Shown: one piece after another, positions 1 through 8,685 of the stretch
How positions within the stretch are numbered: the stretch's first letter is position 1
How the letters are laid out: each line of letters begins with the position of its first letter
DNA from: Spirochaetia bacterium UBA2205
Lineage (GTDB): Bacteria; Spirochaetota; UBA4802; UB4802
Direction: 5' to 3'
NCBI GenBank assembly: GCA_002328585.1
Contig: DCUV01000039.1
Location: 4,919-47,188, forward strand
Length of the DNA stretch: 42,270 nucleotides
Translations under genes and position numbers: made by a program
The notes under the pieces: model-generated
What the model was told of the DNA's origin: nothing
Seen by the model: only the letters and a program-made list of their open reading frames with translations
Database searches by the model: none

Positions 1-182
1 GGCTCATTTTCATATATATTAGAAAAAGTTGATACGGCGATATTATAGGTATCGATACGCTTATCCTGATTAAAGATAATTATAAAAAGACCATATAAGT
101 TCATTGATAATGCTTTAAAACGACCTTTAATGATTATGAGATGATCGCTGAATAGATTATCGCTCTCGGGTTCAAATGCCAT
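1..182 (-). CDS. Unrecognised protein, N-terminal part, cut by window start
   Basis: An open frame reads leftward from an ATG at 180-182 and runs off the window edge without a stop for 60 codons. The predicted start reads MAFEPESDNLFSDHLIIIKG and is followed by a mixed hydrophobic/charged stretch with no motif I recognise. An in-frame TAG lies a few codons upstream, so this ATG is the first possible start of its frame. The Shine-Dalgarno sequence is poor, which lowers confidence. It is divergent from the nicotinate phosphoribosyltransferase gene, with about 220 bases between them. Confidence 0.45.
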   Translation of the reverse strand, partial: MAFEPESDNLFSDHLIIIKGRFKALSMNLYGLFIIIFNQDKRIDTYNIAVSTFSNIYENE

Positions 183-404
183 AAACTAATCCATACTCAT
201 TCTTATATATAATCTATAAAAACATTAGAAAATTATTTGTTTATATAACTGATAAAATACAGAAAGAATAATTGATTAATTAAGGATTAATAATAGTAAT
301 TCTGTCAATATAAAAATTTTTTATTTGATTAATTTTATGTATACTTTTTATTACAATATCATTATTAATAGTATACAATTGGATTAATTTACGAGAGGTA
401 TTAA

Positions 405-1841
405 ATGCAAGGGCTGGAGTTATTAACTGATCTGTATGAACTGACTATGATGCAGGTTTATTTCAAAACAAATATAATAAATCGTTATGCCATTTTTGAT
501 ATGTTTTTTAGAAAGAATCCTTTTGGTTCGGGGTATGTGGTTTTTGCGGGATTGGAACAGTTTATTGACTATCTGCAAAATCTTTCATTTTCAAAAGATA
601 GTATAGATTATTTACATTCATTGAATATTTTCAGCGATGATTTTCTTGATTACTGTAAAGCTTTCCAGTTTACAGGTAATATTTATTCATTTCAGGAAGG
701 GGATATTGTTTTCCCGGAAGAGCCTATTGTAAGGGTTGAAGCTACGTTAGGACAGGCGCAACTCATTGAAACGGCATTGTTAAATTGTATAAATTTTCAG
801 TCACTTATTGCAACAAAATCGGCAAGGATATGTTATGCTGCAAAGGGCAGGGATGTTATTGAATTTGGATTACGACGAGCACAGGGTCCCGACGGAGGTT
901 TAAGCGCCAGCAGAGCTTCTGTTATAGGGGGTTGTGTTGGCACATCAAATGTTCTTGCCGGAAAAATGTTTGGCATACCAGTTAAAGGAACGCATGCGCA
1001 TAGCTTTGTTATGGCTTATGATAATGAAAATGAAGCTTTTGATCATTATACTGAAGTTTTTCCTGATGCTTCTATATTGCTTGTTGACACCTATGATACG
1101 TTAGGTTCAGGAATAAAAAATGCGATAGCAGCAGCAAAAAAGCTGGCTAAAAAAGGGAAACACCTTGTTGGAATAAGGCTTGATAGTGGTGATCTTGAGT
1201 ATTTAAGCAAACAGGTTCGTAAAATGATGGATGATGAGGGCTTGCAGTATGTTAAAATATTGGCTTCAAATGATCTGGATGAATACAGAATTGATGAATT
1301 ATTAAAGGCGGGAGCGCCAATCGATCTTTTTGGTGTTGGAACACGTCTTGCAACAGGATTTGGTGAATCGGCTTTATCCGGGGTTTATAAAATGGCAGCC
1401 ATTGAAAAGGATGGTAAGCTAATACCCAAAATGAAAATTTCTGATGAAATTTCAAAAGGGACCATACCATCACGAAAAAATGTTTATAGATATTATGATT
1501 TTGACAATACCATATGGTTTGATTTAATATGCCAGGATGAAGAGACGGTTATAAAAGGAAATGTTTATGATATTAAGGGTAATAAGTTTACCTTAGATGG
1601 GCATATGATTTCGCGATGCATGCATGTACCTATTTTTCACAATGGGACATTGGTATATGATACACCAACGCTACAGGAGATACGGCATTATTGTTATAAC
1701 AATATGCAGTCTTTAACCAGATCAATAAAAGATATTCATGATCCCGTAAGCTATGATGTGTATATAAGCCCAAAATTATTTTCCTTACTTGAAAAAATGC
1801 GTTTGAGTATATCTGATAAAAAAGGATTGGATTATAAATAA
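405..1841 (+). CDS. pncB: Nicotinate phosphoribosyltransferase
   Basis: This enzyme joins nicotinate and PRPP to make nicotinate mononucleotide, the salvage entry into NAD synthesis (Preiss-Handler route), in the cytoplasm. The N-terminus LLTDLYELTMMQ is the family hallmark. The central RRAQGPDGGLSASRAS and GTHAHSFVMAY segments carry the conserved phosphate- and nicotinate-binding residues, including the histidine normally phosphorylated. DSGDLEYLS and GVGTRLATG follow as in other members. The length of 478 residues is normal. GAGAGG sits 6 bases before the ATG. It stands alone, with about 220 bases upstream and nearly 300 downstream, so it is probably monocistronic. I see no NAD-repressor site. 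Confidence 0.95.
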   Translation: MQGLELLTDLYELTMMQVYFKTNIINRYAIFDMFFRKNPFGSGYVVFAGLEQFIDYLQNLSFSKDSIDYLHSLNIFSDDFLDYCKAFQFTGNIYSFQEGDIVFPEEPIVRVEATLGQAQLIETALLNCINFQSLIATKSARICYAAKGRDVIEFGLRRAQGPDGGLSASRASVIGGCVGTSNVLAGKMFGIPVKGTHAHSFVMAYDNENEAFDHYTEVFPDASILLVDTYDTLGSGIKNAIAAAKKLAKKGKHLVGIRLDSGDLEYLSKQVRKMMDDEGLQYVKILASNDLDEYRIDELLKAGAPIDLFGVGTRLATGFGESALSGVYKMAAIEKDGKLIPKMKISDEISKGTIPSRKNVYRYYDFDNTIWFDLICQDEETVIKGNVYDIKGNKFTLDGHMISRCMHVPIFHNGTLVYDTPTLQEIRHYCYNNMQSLTRSIKDIHDPVSYDVYISPKLFSLLEKMRLSISDKKGLDYK

Positions 1842-2027
1842 AAATATACTGTGAAATTGTTGACTTATTTGCTATGGTATGGTGTGTTATATTTATAAGG
1901 ATACAATGAAGTTTTACACTTATGGTATATGTATTAGGTATAATACATATCATATTATAAAGAGTATTGCATCTTTGTAATATAATTTTGAAAACATTGC
2001 AGAAATAACAGCAGCAATTTATTTATA

Positions 2028-2102
2028 AGCTAATTGGTAGCTCAACTAAATGTAAGTAAATCCGCTCTGAAACCTTTATAAAAAGAGGGGTTTGAAGGCG
2101 GG
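2028..2102 (+). promoter_or_regulatory. Two potential hairpins in a leader region
   Basis: The 296-base gap 1842-2137 has no gene I can support. It contains a short perfect inverted repeat, AGCTA-N5-TAGCT at 2028-2042. A longer imperfect one lies at 2062-2102, where CCGCT can pair with GGCGG and AAACC with GGTTT around a 14-base loop. The second hairpin ends about 18 bases before the strong GGGAGGT ribosome site of the next gene, so it could act as leader structure. No known riboswitch consensus is recognised. Confidence 0.25.
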
Positions 2103-2137
2103 GAATAATTCTATGTTAAGGGAGGTCCATTATAAAT

Positions 2138-2596
2138 ATGGATAATGAAGATGCAAAAGGTGGTTTTCCCGGTAAATTAACGGTTAATTTAGTATTAAAA
2201 GTCATATGTGTTGCATTGGTAATAATTGCTGCACTGTGGCTAATATTCAATATTCAGGATTATGGAAAGGCAAATTTAATTATTTCCAATCAGGAAATTA
2301 CCTCAAACGATCAGTCATCGGTATCAAAATTTAGCAATAATGATAAGGTATATTTTTTTGTCGATAGAATTATGAAATCAAAACTTGACTGTGACACGGT
2401 AACTATCTCCCTGTACTATTTTGAAAATGATAGTTACGCGCAGTATAAACAGATTACATTTGAAGTTGATAAGGATTTTCCTAAATTAAGTACCTATATC
2501 CCTGATGAATATTTTAAACGACATGGACAATACCAAATAAAAGTGTTGCTGGATGGCAAGGTTGTAGCAACAAAAGAGTTTAAGTTTGGAGAATAA
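2138..2596 (+). CDS. Unknown protein with one N-terminal membrane segment
   Basis: This protein has 152 residues. A short acidic/glycine-rich N-terminus is followed by one strongly hydrophobic segment at about residues 18-40 and then by a roughly 110-residue domain rich in beta-type sequence. The likely topology is a membrane-anchored extracytoplasmic domain. The C-terminal part (YQIKVLLDGKVVATKEFKFG) looks like the last strands of a small beta-sandwich, but I do not recognise a family. GGGAGGT lies 11 bases before the ATG. It is followed after 17 bases by a secreted-protein gene and probably starts an operon of envelope proteins ending near 4518. Confidence 0.75.
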   Translation: MDNEDAKGGFPGKLTVNLVLKVICVALVIIAALWLIFNIQDYGKANLIISNQEITSNDQSSVSKFSNNDKVYFFVDRIMKSKLDCDTVTISLYYFENDSYAQYKQITFEVDKDFPKLSTYIPDEYFKRHGQYQIKVLLDGKVVATKEFKFGE

Positions 2597-2613
2597 TTGT
2601 TATCTGAAGGTGA

Positions 2614-3720
2614 ATGATGAGAAACAGTATAATAGTTTTAGCAATTATTATCATGTGTTTGCCTGATAGTAGTTTTGCTGATCAGCTTACTGCTGATAGT
2701 GCTATTCGGGATAATAAAGAATTTATTGAGTTTATGGATGTTCCCATATCTAATTTTGGTCAAAAATATAAAGATCAGTTCAAAGATATTTATGAGATAC
2801 ATTTTAATGCAGAGGTTGCCTATCTGCAATCAGATTATAACAGAGCATTTAAAAACGTTTATGAATCGCAAAAAAAACAGGTTGATCTTTATTCTTTACT
2901 GGTTAAAGATTATCTGGATGATACCAGGCAATTTTTAGATTCTATCTCTCCGGAAGTAATAAAATCAAAGAATAAAAAAGCACGCCTTTATTTAAATCTG
3001 GCGTACAGAGACAGAGAAGTAGCCAGGACCCATCATACAGTTGCAGATGCTTCCAACCCAAAGCTGTGCTCAAATAAAATTTATAAATATATTGAAGCAA
3101 TTAAAATGGTACGGAGAGCCAGGCGATATGGTTTTTTAGCAATCTTTGAATCGCAAAACGATGAAACAAAAAAGAAGATATATAATCATCTTTTTGAGAT
3201 TGAACGTGAAAAAGGAAATGTATTTTATGTACGGTTTATTTCAAAAACTGAGCAGCAAATAATTGATGAAATGCAAAAAGAGTATTATGATGTGCAATTG
3301 CCTGGTATAACGCAACAAGAATCAAAAGACGAGGAAACGTATGGAAAGCGTGTTGAACAACGAGTGCGTTTTAAGGATGAGCGCAGAGTGGCAGAATACC
3401 TTTTAACTGCTGAGTTTGAGAAAGCTGAACCTATAATACGTGATTATGTAAAAGATTTTAATTTTAACTTAATTGTAGCAACTATAGAGTATTTGATAGC
3501 AAATAAATCCCCTATTGTGGCAGGTTATCCAGTTGAGGCATTGAAACGATATCATGATGATGATTATTCACGTTATTTTAATCCATCCACTATTGATTCT
3601 TTAGCTGGTGAAATAAAGGTTGTTGACACAATACCAAAGAAAACGGGAACAGAAACAACTGAACAGCAAAAAGAACAAACAGATAAGAAAGAAGAGGTAA
3701 CAGCCGAACAGGGTAAGTGA
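2614..3720 (+). CDS. Unknown secreted, helix-rich protein
   Basis: This protein has 368 residues. It starts MMRNSIIVLAIIIMCLP and continues to a probable signal-peptidase site after SSFA, so it should be periplasmic or surface-exposed. The mature part is predominantly helical and highly charged. It has many tyrosines and a stretch with paired basic residues (KMVRRARRYG) near residue 170. The last 30 residues are a low-complexity tail rich in lysine, glutamate and threonine, probably disordered. ATG at 2614 and ATG at 2617 are both possible starts behind GAAGGTGA. It follows the membrane-anchored gene by 17 bases and probably shares its transcript. I do not recognise a family. Confidence 0.8.
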   Translation: MMRNSIIVLAIIIMCLPDSSFADQLTADSAIRDNKEFIEFMDVPISNFGQKYKDQFKDIYEIHFNAEVAYLQSDYNRAFKNVYESQKKQVDLYSLLVKDYLDDTRQFLDSISPEVIKSKNKKARLYLNLAYRDREVARTHHTVADASNPKLCSNKIYKYIEAIKMVRRARRYGFLAIFESQNDETKKKIYNHLFEIEREKGNVFYVRFISKTEQQIIDEMQKEYYDVQLPGITQQESKDEETYGKRVEQRVRFKDERRVAEYLLTAEFEKAEPIIRDYVKDFNFNLIVATIEYLIANKSPIVAGYPVEALKRYHDDDYSRYFNPSTIDSLAGEIKVVDTIPKKTGTETTEQQKEQTDKKEEVTAEQGK

Positions 3721-3789
3721 TATAGCATATATGCATTGTTTATTGGCTAACGTCATAAATTAATTTATTATGAACAGGAAGGGATCATC

Positions 3790-4041
3790 ATGGATAATTC
3801 AGAACTGCTCAACTCCATCCACAGGCGTATGATGAATGAGCTATTAAATCACTCAAATGAAAAACCAGGTGGGCAGAAATTAAAAGAAATAGTTACCATT
3901 GACCAGAACTTAAGAAAGGGGATAGCTGACCTGTATGTTCAACTTTCAGAGCTGGGTGATAAAGAGATGGCAATAAATATTTTGTCCGATCATGTTGCCA
4001 TTATGGTTGAGATGATAGTTCATTTTAAAAGTGGAAAATAA
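3790..4041 (+). CDS. Small unknown cytoplasmic protein
   Basis: This protein has 83 residues, no signal peptide and no membrane segment, and looks almost entirely helical. Residues 25-80 could form a two-helix hairpin. AGGAAGGG about 5 bases before the ATG is a strong ribosome site, which supports it as a real gene despite its size. It lies 69 bases after the secreted-protein gene and 33 bases before the PDZ lipoprotein gene on the same strand, consistent with one operon. No family is recognised. Confidence 0.7.
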   Translation: MDNSELLNSIHRRMMNELLNHSNEKPGGQKLKEIVTIDQNLRKGIADLYVQLSELGDKEMAINILSDHVAIMVEMIVHFKSGK

Positions 4042-4074
4042 ATCAAGACAGAAATGTTAAAATGAGGGAATAAC

Positions 4075-4422
4075 ATGAAGCAACTTTTTATGATAGTTTT
4101 GTGCATAACAATGTTTTCCTGTTCTGAAGAGCAATTTGGAGGATTAGGCATAGAAGTGCCTGCAGGTCCTGAAAAAGTAGGTAAAAATAATCCGTTTATT
4201 ATAGTCAATGTATATGAAGGTGGTACAGGACATCAGGCTGGAATAAAGGAAGGTGATGCAATAATTTCAGTTGATGGTGTTCCTGTTGATGGACTGTCAT
4301 GTGATTATGTTGTTAACAATTTACTCAGAGGGAAGGTTGGTTCGGTGGCAACCCTTGAGATAAAACGTGGTGAAACTCTCATGCTTTTCAGAGTTATGCG
4401 TGGTAAAATAGTTCTGAAATAA
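4075..4422 (+). CDS. PDZ-domain lipoprotein
   Basis: The first 17 residues form a lipoprotein signal peptide, with cleavage expected before the cysteine in MFSCSE. The mature protein is essentially one PDZ domain. It has the carboxylate-binding region GIEVPAGP near residue 24, and GTGHQAGIKEGDAIISVDGVPV at about 52-73 is the typical PDZ core of HtrA/Ctp-type domains. No protease domain is attached; 115 residues is just anchor plus PDZ. It probably binds C-termini or partner proteins in the periplasm. Its stop codon directly abuts the ATG of a 31-residue membrane peptide. Confidence 0.85.
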   Translation: MKQLFMIVLCITMFSCSEEQFGGLGIEVPAGPEKVGKNNPFIIVNVYEGGTGHQAGIKEGDAIISVDGVPVDGLSCDYVVNNLLRGKVGSVATLEIKRGETLMLFRVMRGKIVLK

Positions 4423-4518
4423 ATGATGAAAAATGCAATCAATAAAATAATTATTTTATTTTCCATTATGTTCTGGGCAGTGATAATAGCTGATATTATT
4501 TACTGGCTGTTAGTATAA
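4423..4518 (+). CDS. 31-residue single-pass membrane peptide (small ORF)
   Basis: The frame begins ATGATGAAAAAT immediately after the PDZ gene's TAA, with no spacer, and ends at a TAA at 4516-4518. The peptide is MMKNAINKII... followed by about 22 hydrophobic residues with two tryptophans, ending YWLLV. A positive N-terminus and hydrophobic rest predict a single membrane helix with N-in topology. There is no separate ribosome site, so translation would depend on termination-reinitiation from the PDZ gene. The zero spacing and the clean membrane-helix composition argue for a real microprotein. There is no homology evidence. Confidence 0.45.
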   Translation: MMKNAINKIIILFSIMFWAVIIADIIYWLLV

Positions 4519-4549
4519 CATTGAAATGCAGTTTGGTTTGGGGTAATTG

Positions 4550-5398
4550 ATGGCTCAAAATATTGTTGCAAAAGTTAAAGATTCAATAGACAAGATGCCC
4601 CCTCTTTCTCCTGTGGTGCATAAAATTATTATTGTTGCTAATGATGTTACATCGTCTGCCCAGCATTTAACTGATGTTATTCAGCTTGATCCTGTGCTTA
4701 CTGCAAAAGTAATACGAATGGTTAACTCAGCTTATTTTGGGCTGCCTCAGGAAATTAAATCTTTAAAACAGGCAGTTGTGATGCTGGGCATAAACACAAT
4801 TAAAAACGTAGCCTTATCCTCAGCCTTAATGGGGAAAATAGCATTGAAAAAGGGGGCTATTGATGCTGAAGAGTTCTGGAAGCATTCTATTGGTGTTGCT
4901 GTTGCCTCAAAGCTAATAGCTCAGCGATTGAGTATTGACAAAAAGCTATTGGAAGAATTTTTTATAGCAGGGCTTATACATGATATCGGGAAGGTTCTTT
5001 TAAATAACTTTTTCCTTGATGAGATGAAGCAGATTATTGAAATTTCTCAAACAAAAGGTGGTTTGATTATTGACATTGAAAAAAACATTCTGGGTTTGTC
5101 TCATGAAGAGATTGGCATAGCAATAGGAAAAAAATGGAACTTTGAAAATAACCTGCTCTATGCAGTAGGCAAGCATCATATACCAATAATGAAAGGTGAT
5201 TCAGCTATATACTCTATGATTGTTCATATTGCAGATGTTTTTGTGAAAGTTTCAAAAGTTGGGTTTAGTGGTAATTATGTTATTGATCCCATTGATGAAT
5301 CAATCTGGCAGATACTTAATGTCAACGAAGAGATTATATTCGAAACGTTATCAACATTAAATAATGAAATACAGAAGGCAAAGCTTTTTTTACAATGA
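4550..5398 (+). CDS. HDOD-domain signalling protein
   Basis: This protein has 282 residues and is a stand-alone HDOD domain, a family related to HD phosphohydrolases but usually non-catalytic and used as a signalling or scaffold module. The segment LPPLSPVV-like (here MPPLSPVVHKII, about residues 17-28) and the SAYFGLPQEIKSLKQAVVMLG stretch are typical HDOD features. Some HD-type residues remain in GLIHDIGKVLL near residue 143 and in the KHH motif near 208. ATG at 4550 is preferred over the preceding in-frame TTG at 4547, with GGGG 6 bases upstream. Its stop overlaps the ATG of the next gene by 4 bases (ATGA), so the two are translationally coupled. Confidence 0.88.
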   Translation: MAQNIVAKVKDSIDKMPPLSPVVHKIIIVANDVTSSAQHLTDVIQLDPVLTAKVIRMVNSAYFGLPQEIKSLKQAVVMLGINTIKNVALSSALMGKIALKKGAIDAEEFWKHSIGVAVASKLIAQRLSIDKKLLEEFFIAGLIHDIGKVLLNNFFLDEMKQIIEISQTKGGLIIDIEKNILGLSHEEIGIAIGKKWNFENNLLYAVGKHHIPIMKGDSAIYSMIVHIADVFVKVSKVGFSGNYVIDPIDESIWQILNVNEEIIFETLSTLNNEIQKAKLFLQ

Positions 5399-6273
5399 GT
5401 ACCTTGACTGTAACATTCTGGGGTGTACGGGGTTCAATTCCAGTTCCAGGACCTGAAACAATGAAATATGGTGGTAACACCGCTTGTCTGGAGCTTAAAT
5501 CTGATGCAGGAGATTGGATTGTATTTGATGCTGGTACAGGTTTGCGAGTTCTTGGTGAATCGCTGGATTTATCAAAAAACTATACTGTTAATATGTGTAT
5601 TTCGCACCCTCACTGGGATCATATAAATGGTTTTCCCTTTTTCCCGGTAATCTTTATTCCTGGCAATACTGTCAACGTATATGGTCCTGGAACATTTGAA
5701 AAAAGTTTAGAAGAGATAATCAAAGGCCAGATGCAATACAGTTATTTTCCTGTACGCACAGAAGAGCTGCGAGCAACATTGCATTTTTATGAAATAACAA
5801 ATAATCAGTTTAGTGTTGGAAATTTTAAGGTTTATACACATCTTTTAAATCATCCTGTCACATGTTATGGATATAAAGTAGTATACAATGAAAAAATATT
5901 TGTTTATCTGGGTGATAATGAACCATATTACAATGTTTATAAAGATAATGACCCCGAGGTTATTGCATTTGCAAAACAGATGAATGAACAACTTGTTGAT
6001 TTTGTTAAAGGTGCTCATGTTTTGGTTTCTGATGCACAGTATATCCCTGCTGAATATCCAAAAAAAACAGGGTGGGGCCACAGCACTACCCATCATGTCA
6101 TTAATTTAGCTTTAAAAGCAAAGGTAAAAACATTGTTTTTATTTCACCATGAACCATTGAGGAAGGATTCAGAATTAGATGCGATAGTTACTCATTATAG
6201 AAATATATTACAAAAGAAAGGGCTCCCCTTAGATTTGTATGCTGCTGCGGAAAGGAATTCATATACATTTTAA
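5395..6273 (+). CDS. Metallo-beta-lactamase-fold hydrolase
   Basis: This protein has 292 residues. The N-terminus WGVRGSIPVPGPETMKYGGNT is characteristic of a phosphodiesterase-like branch of the fold often linked to signalling genes. The metal motif HPHWDH is at about residues 71-76. Further ligands are expected in LNHPVTCYGYK (about 152), LGDNEPY (about 181), the GWGHST segment and HHEP near 259. All metal ligands look intact, so it should be an active two-metal hydrolase; the substrate is unknown, though a cyclic nucleotide or related phosphodiester is plausible from the family. It overlaps the HDOD gene by 4 bases. Its stop directly abuts the stop of the convergent diguanylate cyclase gene. 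Confidence 0.88.
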   Translation: MSTLTVTFWGVRGSIPVPGPETMKYGGNTACLELKSDAGDWIVFDAGTGLRVLGESLDLSKNYTVNMCISHPHWDHINGFPFFPVIFIPGNTVNVYGPGTFEKSLEEIIKGQMQYSYFPVRTEELRATLHFYEITNNQFSVGNFKVYTHLLNHPVTCYGYKVVYNEKIFVYLGDNEPYYNVYKDNDPEVIAFAKQMNEQLVDFVKGAHVLVSDAQYIPAEYPKKTGWGHSTTHHVINLALKAKVKTLFLFHHEPLRKDSELDAIVTHYRNILQKKGLPLDLYAAAERNSYTF

Positions 6274-7200
6274 TTACTCGTATATTATAGTGTTTCTGCC
6301 TGAATTTTTAGCCTTATAGAGATTATCATCCACTTTTTTAATAATATCATCAATTGTTTCAAATTTATCAATCATATCTTTGATGGAAACAATCCCAAAG
6401 CTTGCTGTAACAGTAAAAATGATTGAGGCATAGTTGTGCTGTGTATTCATTATTTCCTGTTTCATCCTTTCGGCTACATTAATGGCATCCTCAGATTTTG
6501 TTTCCGGTAGTATTATCATAAATTCTTCTCCACCGTATCGAAAGGCTAAATCAGAATCACGGAGCAGATTAATAATAACTGAAGATATTTTTCTGAGCAC
6601 AATATCACCAATCTGATGGCCGTAATTATCATTAACCAGCTTAAAATGATCAATATCTAACATCAGGAGTGATAAGTCTCTGCTATAACGTTTTGACCGT
6701 TTAAATTCCAGTTCAATTTGCTCAATAAAATATCGACGGTTGTAAAGCCCTGTCAATGGATCGGTTATGGATAGCCATTTTAATATTTCGGTCCGCTGTT
6801 CTACCATTTCTTCCAGATTGGTGGAATATTTTTCTAACATTTTTTTTGATTCGGTCAGCTCATGAACAATTGTATCTTTTTCTTTCATAACGGCGTCTGA
6901 TTTCATTTTAAATTGTTCCAGCAAATGGGATAGCTTTATTGCTGTTTCTTTTAACGATATACTATAGGTTTTATTGTTAGCATCTACTATCGTTTTGATA
7001 GTATACAGTAACGATTGCAAAGGTAAGGCTTTAGTATAGGTTAGGTATATGCTGCTGATAATGGTAATGGCAAGGATGTAAAGGATACATTGTACTGACA
7101 GTACAATGTGATTTAAATACAGAACAAAACATACCGAACCCGTCACTATTGCATTATAGAATAGTATCTTGAAGAAAGGAATAATAATCTTATTAAGCAT
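6274..7200 (-). CDS. Membrane-bound diguanylate cyclase (GGDEF)
   Basis: This protein makes cyclic di-GMP from two GTP. The first 60 residues contain two hydrophobic segments with a very short connection. A helical/coiled-coil linker follows to about residue 140, then a complete GGDEF domain. The signature is RYGGEEF near residue 221. RDSD lies five residues upstream and is the RxxD inhibitory site, so product inhibition is expected. DPLTGLYNRRYF and LDIDHFKLVNDNYGH are also present. There is no phosphodiesterase domain. It is the last gene of a minus-strand run and lies 18 bases after the deacetylase-family gene. Confidence 0.93.
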   Translation of the reverse strand: MLNKIIIPFFKILFYNAIVTGSVCFVLYLNHIVLSVQCILYILAITIISSIYLTYTKALPLQSLLYTIKTIVDANNKTYSISLKETAIKLSHLLEQFKMKSDAVMKEKDTIVHELTESKKMLEKYSTNLEEMVEQRTEILKWLSITDPLTGLYNRRYFIEQIELEFKRSKRYSRDLSLLMLDIDHFKLVNDNYGHQIGDIVLRKISSVIINLLRDSDLAFRYGGEEFMIILPETKSEDAINVAERMKQEIMNTQHNYASIIFTVTASFGIVSIKDMIDKFETIDDIIKKVDDNLYKAKNSGRNTIIYE

Positions 7201-7218
7201 AAAATTGTTAGCCTGGTA

Positions 7219-7998
7219 TTAATCGTATAGACCTTTTAGTATCCCTTCTATAAGGGCAATAGCATTTTTGCCTAAATCAGGGATATAGTATCCGCCTTCC
7301 AATATGGCAAATATGTGCCCATTGCATCGCTTTTTGGCAAAAGAACCAGAAATCTCCCCTAATGTAAAGTAATCCGGGGTTGAAAGATTGGCGCCCCAAT
7401 CTTTTATATATTGATCAAAACCTGCACTTATCCCTAAAATGTCTGCATGGTCACAGCTTTCCAATCGGGATTTTGTTTCATTGATGAAATCAACCGGATT
7501 GGATGCTTGAATATTCAGAACAGGAACATTGGCATTTGATTTAAATATGGTATCAGTTCCATCGCCAAAATGCAAATCAATATCAAGAACTATCGCCCTT
7601 GTTATGATTCCCTTTGCGATGAGATGTTTTAGCGTGATACCCATATTGTTGAAATAGCAAAAACCCCAGTTATGATCAGGATTTGCATGATGGCCAGGGG
7701 GGCGTATTACTGCAAAACAGGGTTTATTTTCCATAGACATGGTTGCTGCTTTCAAAGCGCCGCCAGCCGAAAGTTTTGCTATTTCATAGCGCTCGGGGTC
7801 CTGTTTTTCCATAAATAGCAACCCCTCGGAATGGCATCGTAAAATATCTTCGTCGGTGCAGGGATCAGGTTTAACGATAGGGTAGGTTTTCCCCAATGAG
7901 CTCATTATCTGCCGGACGCGCTCAGGCTTTTCAACTGATGCTGTTATATAGTTGGTGGTGTAAAGCCTATCGTATACTATATAAAAGGGTTGCTCCAT
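7219..7998 (-). CDS. Histone-deacetylase-family amidohydrolase
   Basis: This is a zinc amidohydrolase of the HDAC/acetylpolyamine amidohydrolase/AcuC superfamily. The paired histidines are in RPPGHHA (about residue 97), with WGFCYFNN after it. Zinc ligands are the aspartate and histidine of DIDLHFGDGT (about 142) and the aspartate of SAGFD. EGGYY near the C-terminus is also conserved. At 259 residues it is compact for the family but has every catalytic motif. Substrates could be acetylated polyamines, acetyl-lysine proteins or another amide. It lies between an unknown protein (78-base gap) and the diguanylate cyclase (18-base gap). Confidence 0.9.
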   Translation of the reverse strand: MEQPFYIVYDRLYTTNYITASVEKPERVRQIMSSLGKTYPIVKPDPCTDEDILRCHSEGLLFMEKQDPERYEIAKLSAGGALKAATMSMENKPCFAVIRPPGHHANPDHNWGFCYFNNMGITLKHLIAKGIITRAIVLDIDLHFGDGTDTIFKSNANVPVLNIQASNPVDFINETKSRLESCDHADILGISAGFDQYIKDWGANLSTPDYFTLGEISGSFAKKRCNGHIFAILEGGYYIPDLGKNAIALIEGILKGLYD

Positions 7999-8076
7999 AA
8001 ATAAATACCTGTTGAGATTTTTAAGATGTACTTTTACTAAAAATAAGCTATCAGTATGTAAATGTCAAATTACTTT

Positions 8077-8664
8077 TTAAAATGGGTGCTCTTTAACATT
8101 GAATTGCCATAGTTCCACCAGCTTTTCAAATTCTTTATCTCTGGGTTTACCTTCATAGGCTTTATTCCGGCGTTTGATGAGATACAAAACTGTTGCATCC
8201 TCCAGTAAAAATTTTTCACCAAGCTGGTTAAGCTTACGGATAAGATAATTGAGGTTGTATGTTTGGAAGTCACCAATATACTGGGATGAAGCGATAGTAG
8301 GCTCAAATTTCATCAATAGCTCGGTAAAGTAAAGTGCCAAACGCCATGAGTCAGTGCTACCACTCAAACCTGCTTTGAAGTACATGCTCAATTTTTCGTA
8401 GAGATTGATATTGTGATAATACGATTCAAATACCATGGATATTAATTCAGGGAAAAGGTTTGTTATCTCAATTAAATCTATAGGTTGATTATTGCTTTTA
8501 AAATATTCAAATATTTTTTTGCTGGTTTCATTGGGAAGGGGTTCAACATCAATGAGCTCAACAAACATATCTTTGATGATAGTTCGCACCTTGCCTGCTT
8601 TTTTCAAATAAATTTCTATCTCAACGGGCTCAACATAATAGTTAATAGTATCTGTTATTTCCAT
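8077..8664 (-). CDS. Unknown cytoplasmic protein
   Basis: This protein has 195 residues, with no signal peptide, no membrane segment and no motif I recognise. It looks largely helical, with an acidic N-terminal half and a basic C-terminal stretch (YLIKRRNKAYEGKPRDKEFEK). It starts 21 bases after the stop of the 755-residue LysM membrane protein and is almost certainly co-transcribed with it. A partnership with that protein's large cytoplasmic part is a reasonable guess but unsupported by sequence similarity. Confidence 0.7.
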   Translation of the reverse strand: MEITDTINYYVEPVEIEIYLKKAGKVRTIIKDMFVELIDVEPLPNETSKKIFEYFKSNNQPIDLIEITNLFPELISMVFESYYHNINLYEKLSMYFKAGLSGSTDSWRLALYFTELLMKFEPTIASSQYIGDFQTYNLNYLIRKLNQLGEKFLLEDATVLYLIKRRNKAYEGKPRDKEFEKLVELWQFNVKEHPF

Positions 8665-8685
8665 TGTTATTAAAGGTTTTAAACA

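Noticed and set aside
160..185. T-loop-like GGGTTCAAATGCC near the left end
   Set aside because: No acceptor or anticodon stem surrounds it, and the same bases are better read as codons of the leftward partial gene.
2015..2102. tRNA-like stretch (AAGCTAATTGGTAGCTCAAC)
   Set aside because: It resembles a D-arm, but there is no acceptor stem, anticodon arm or T-loop in register.
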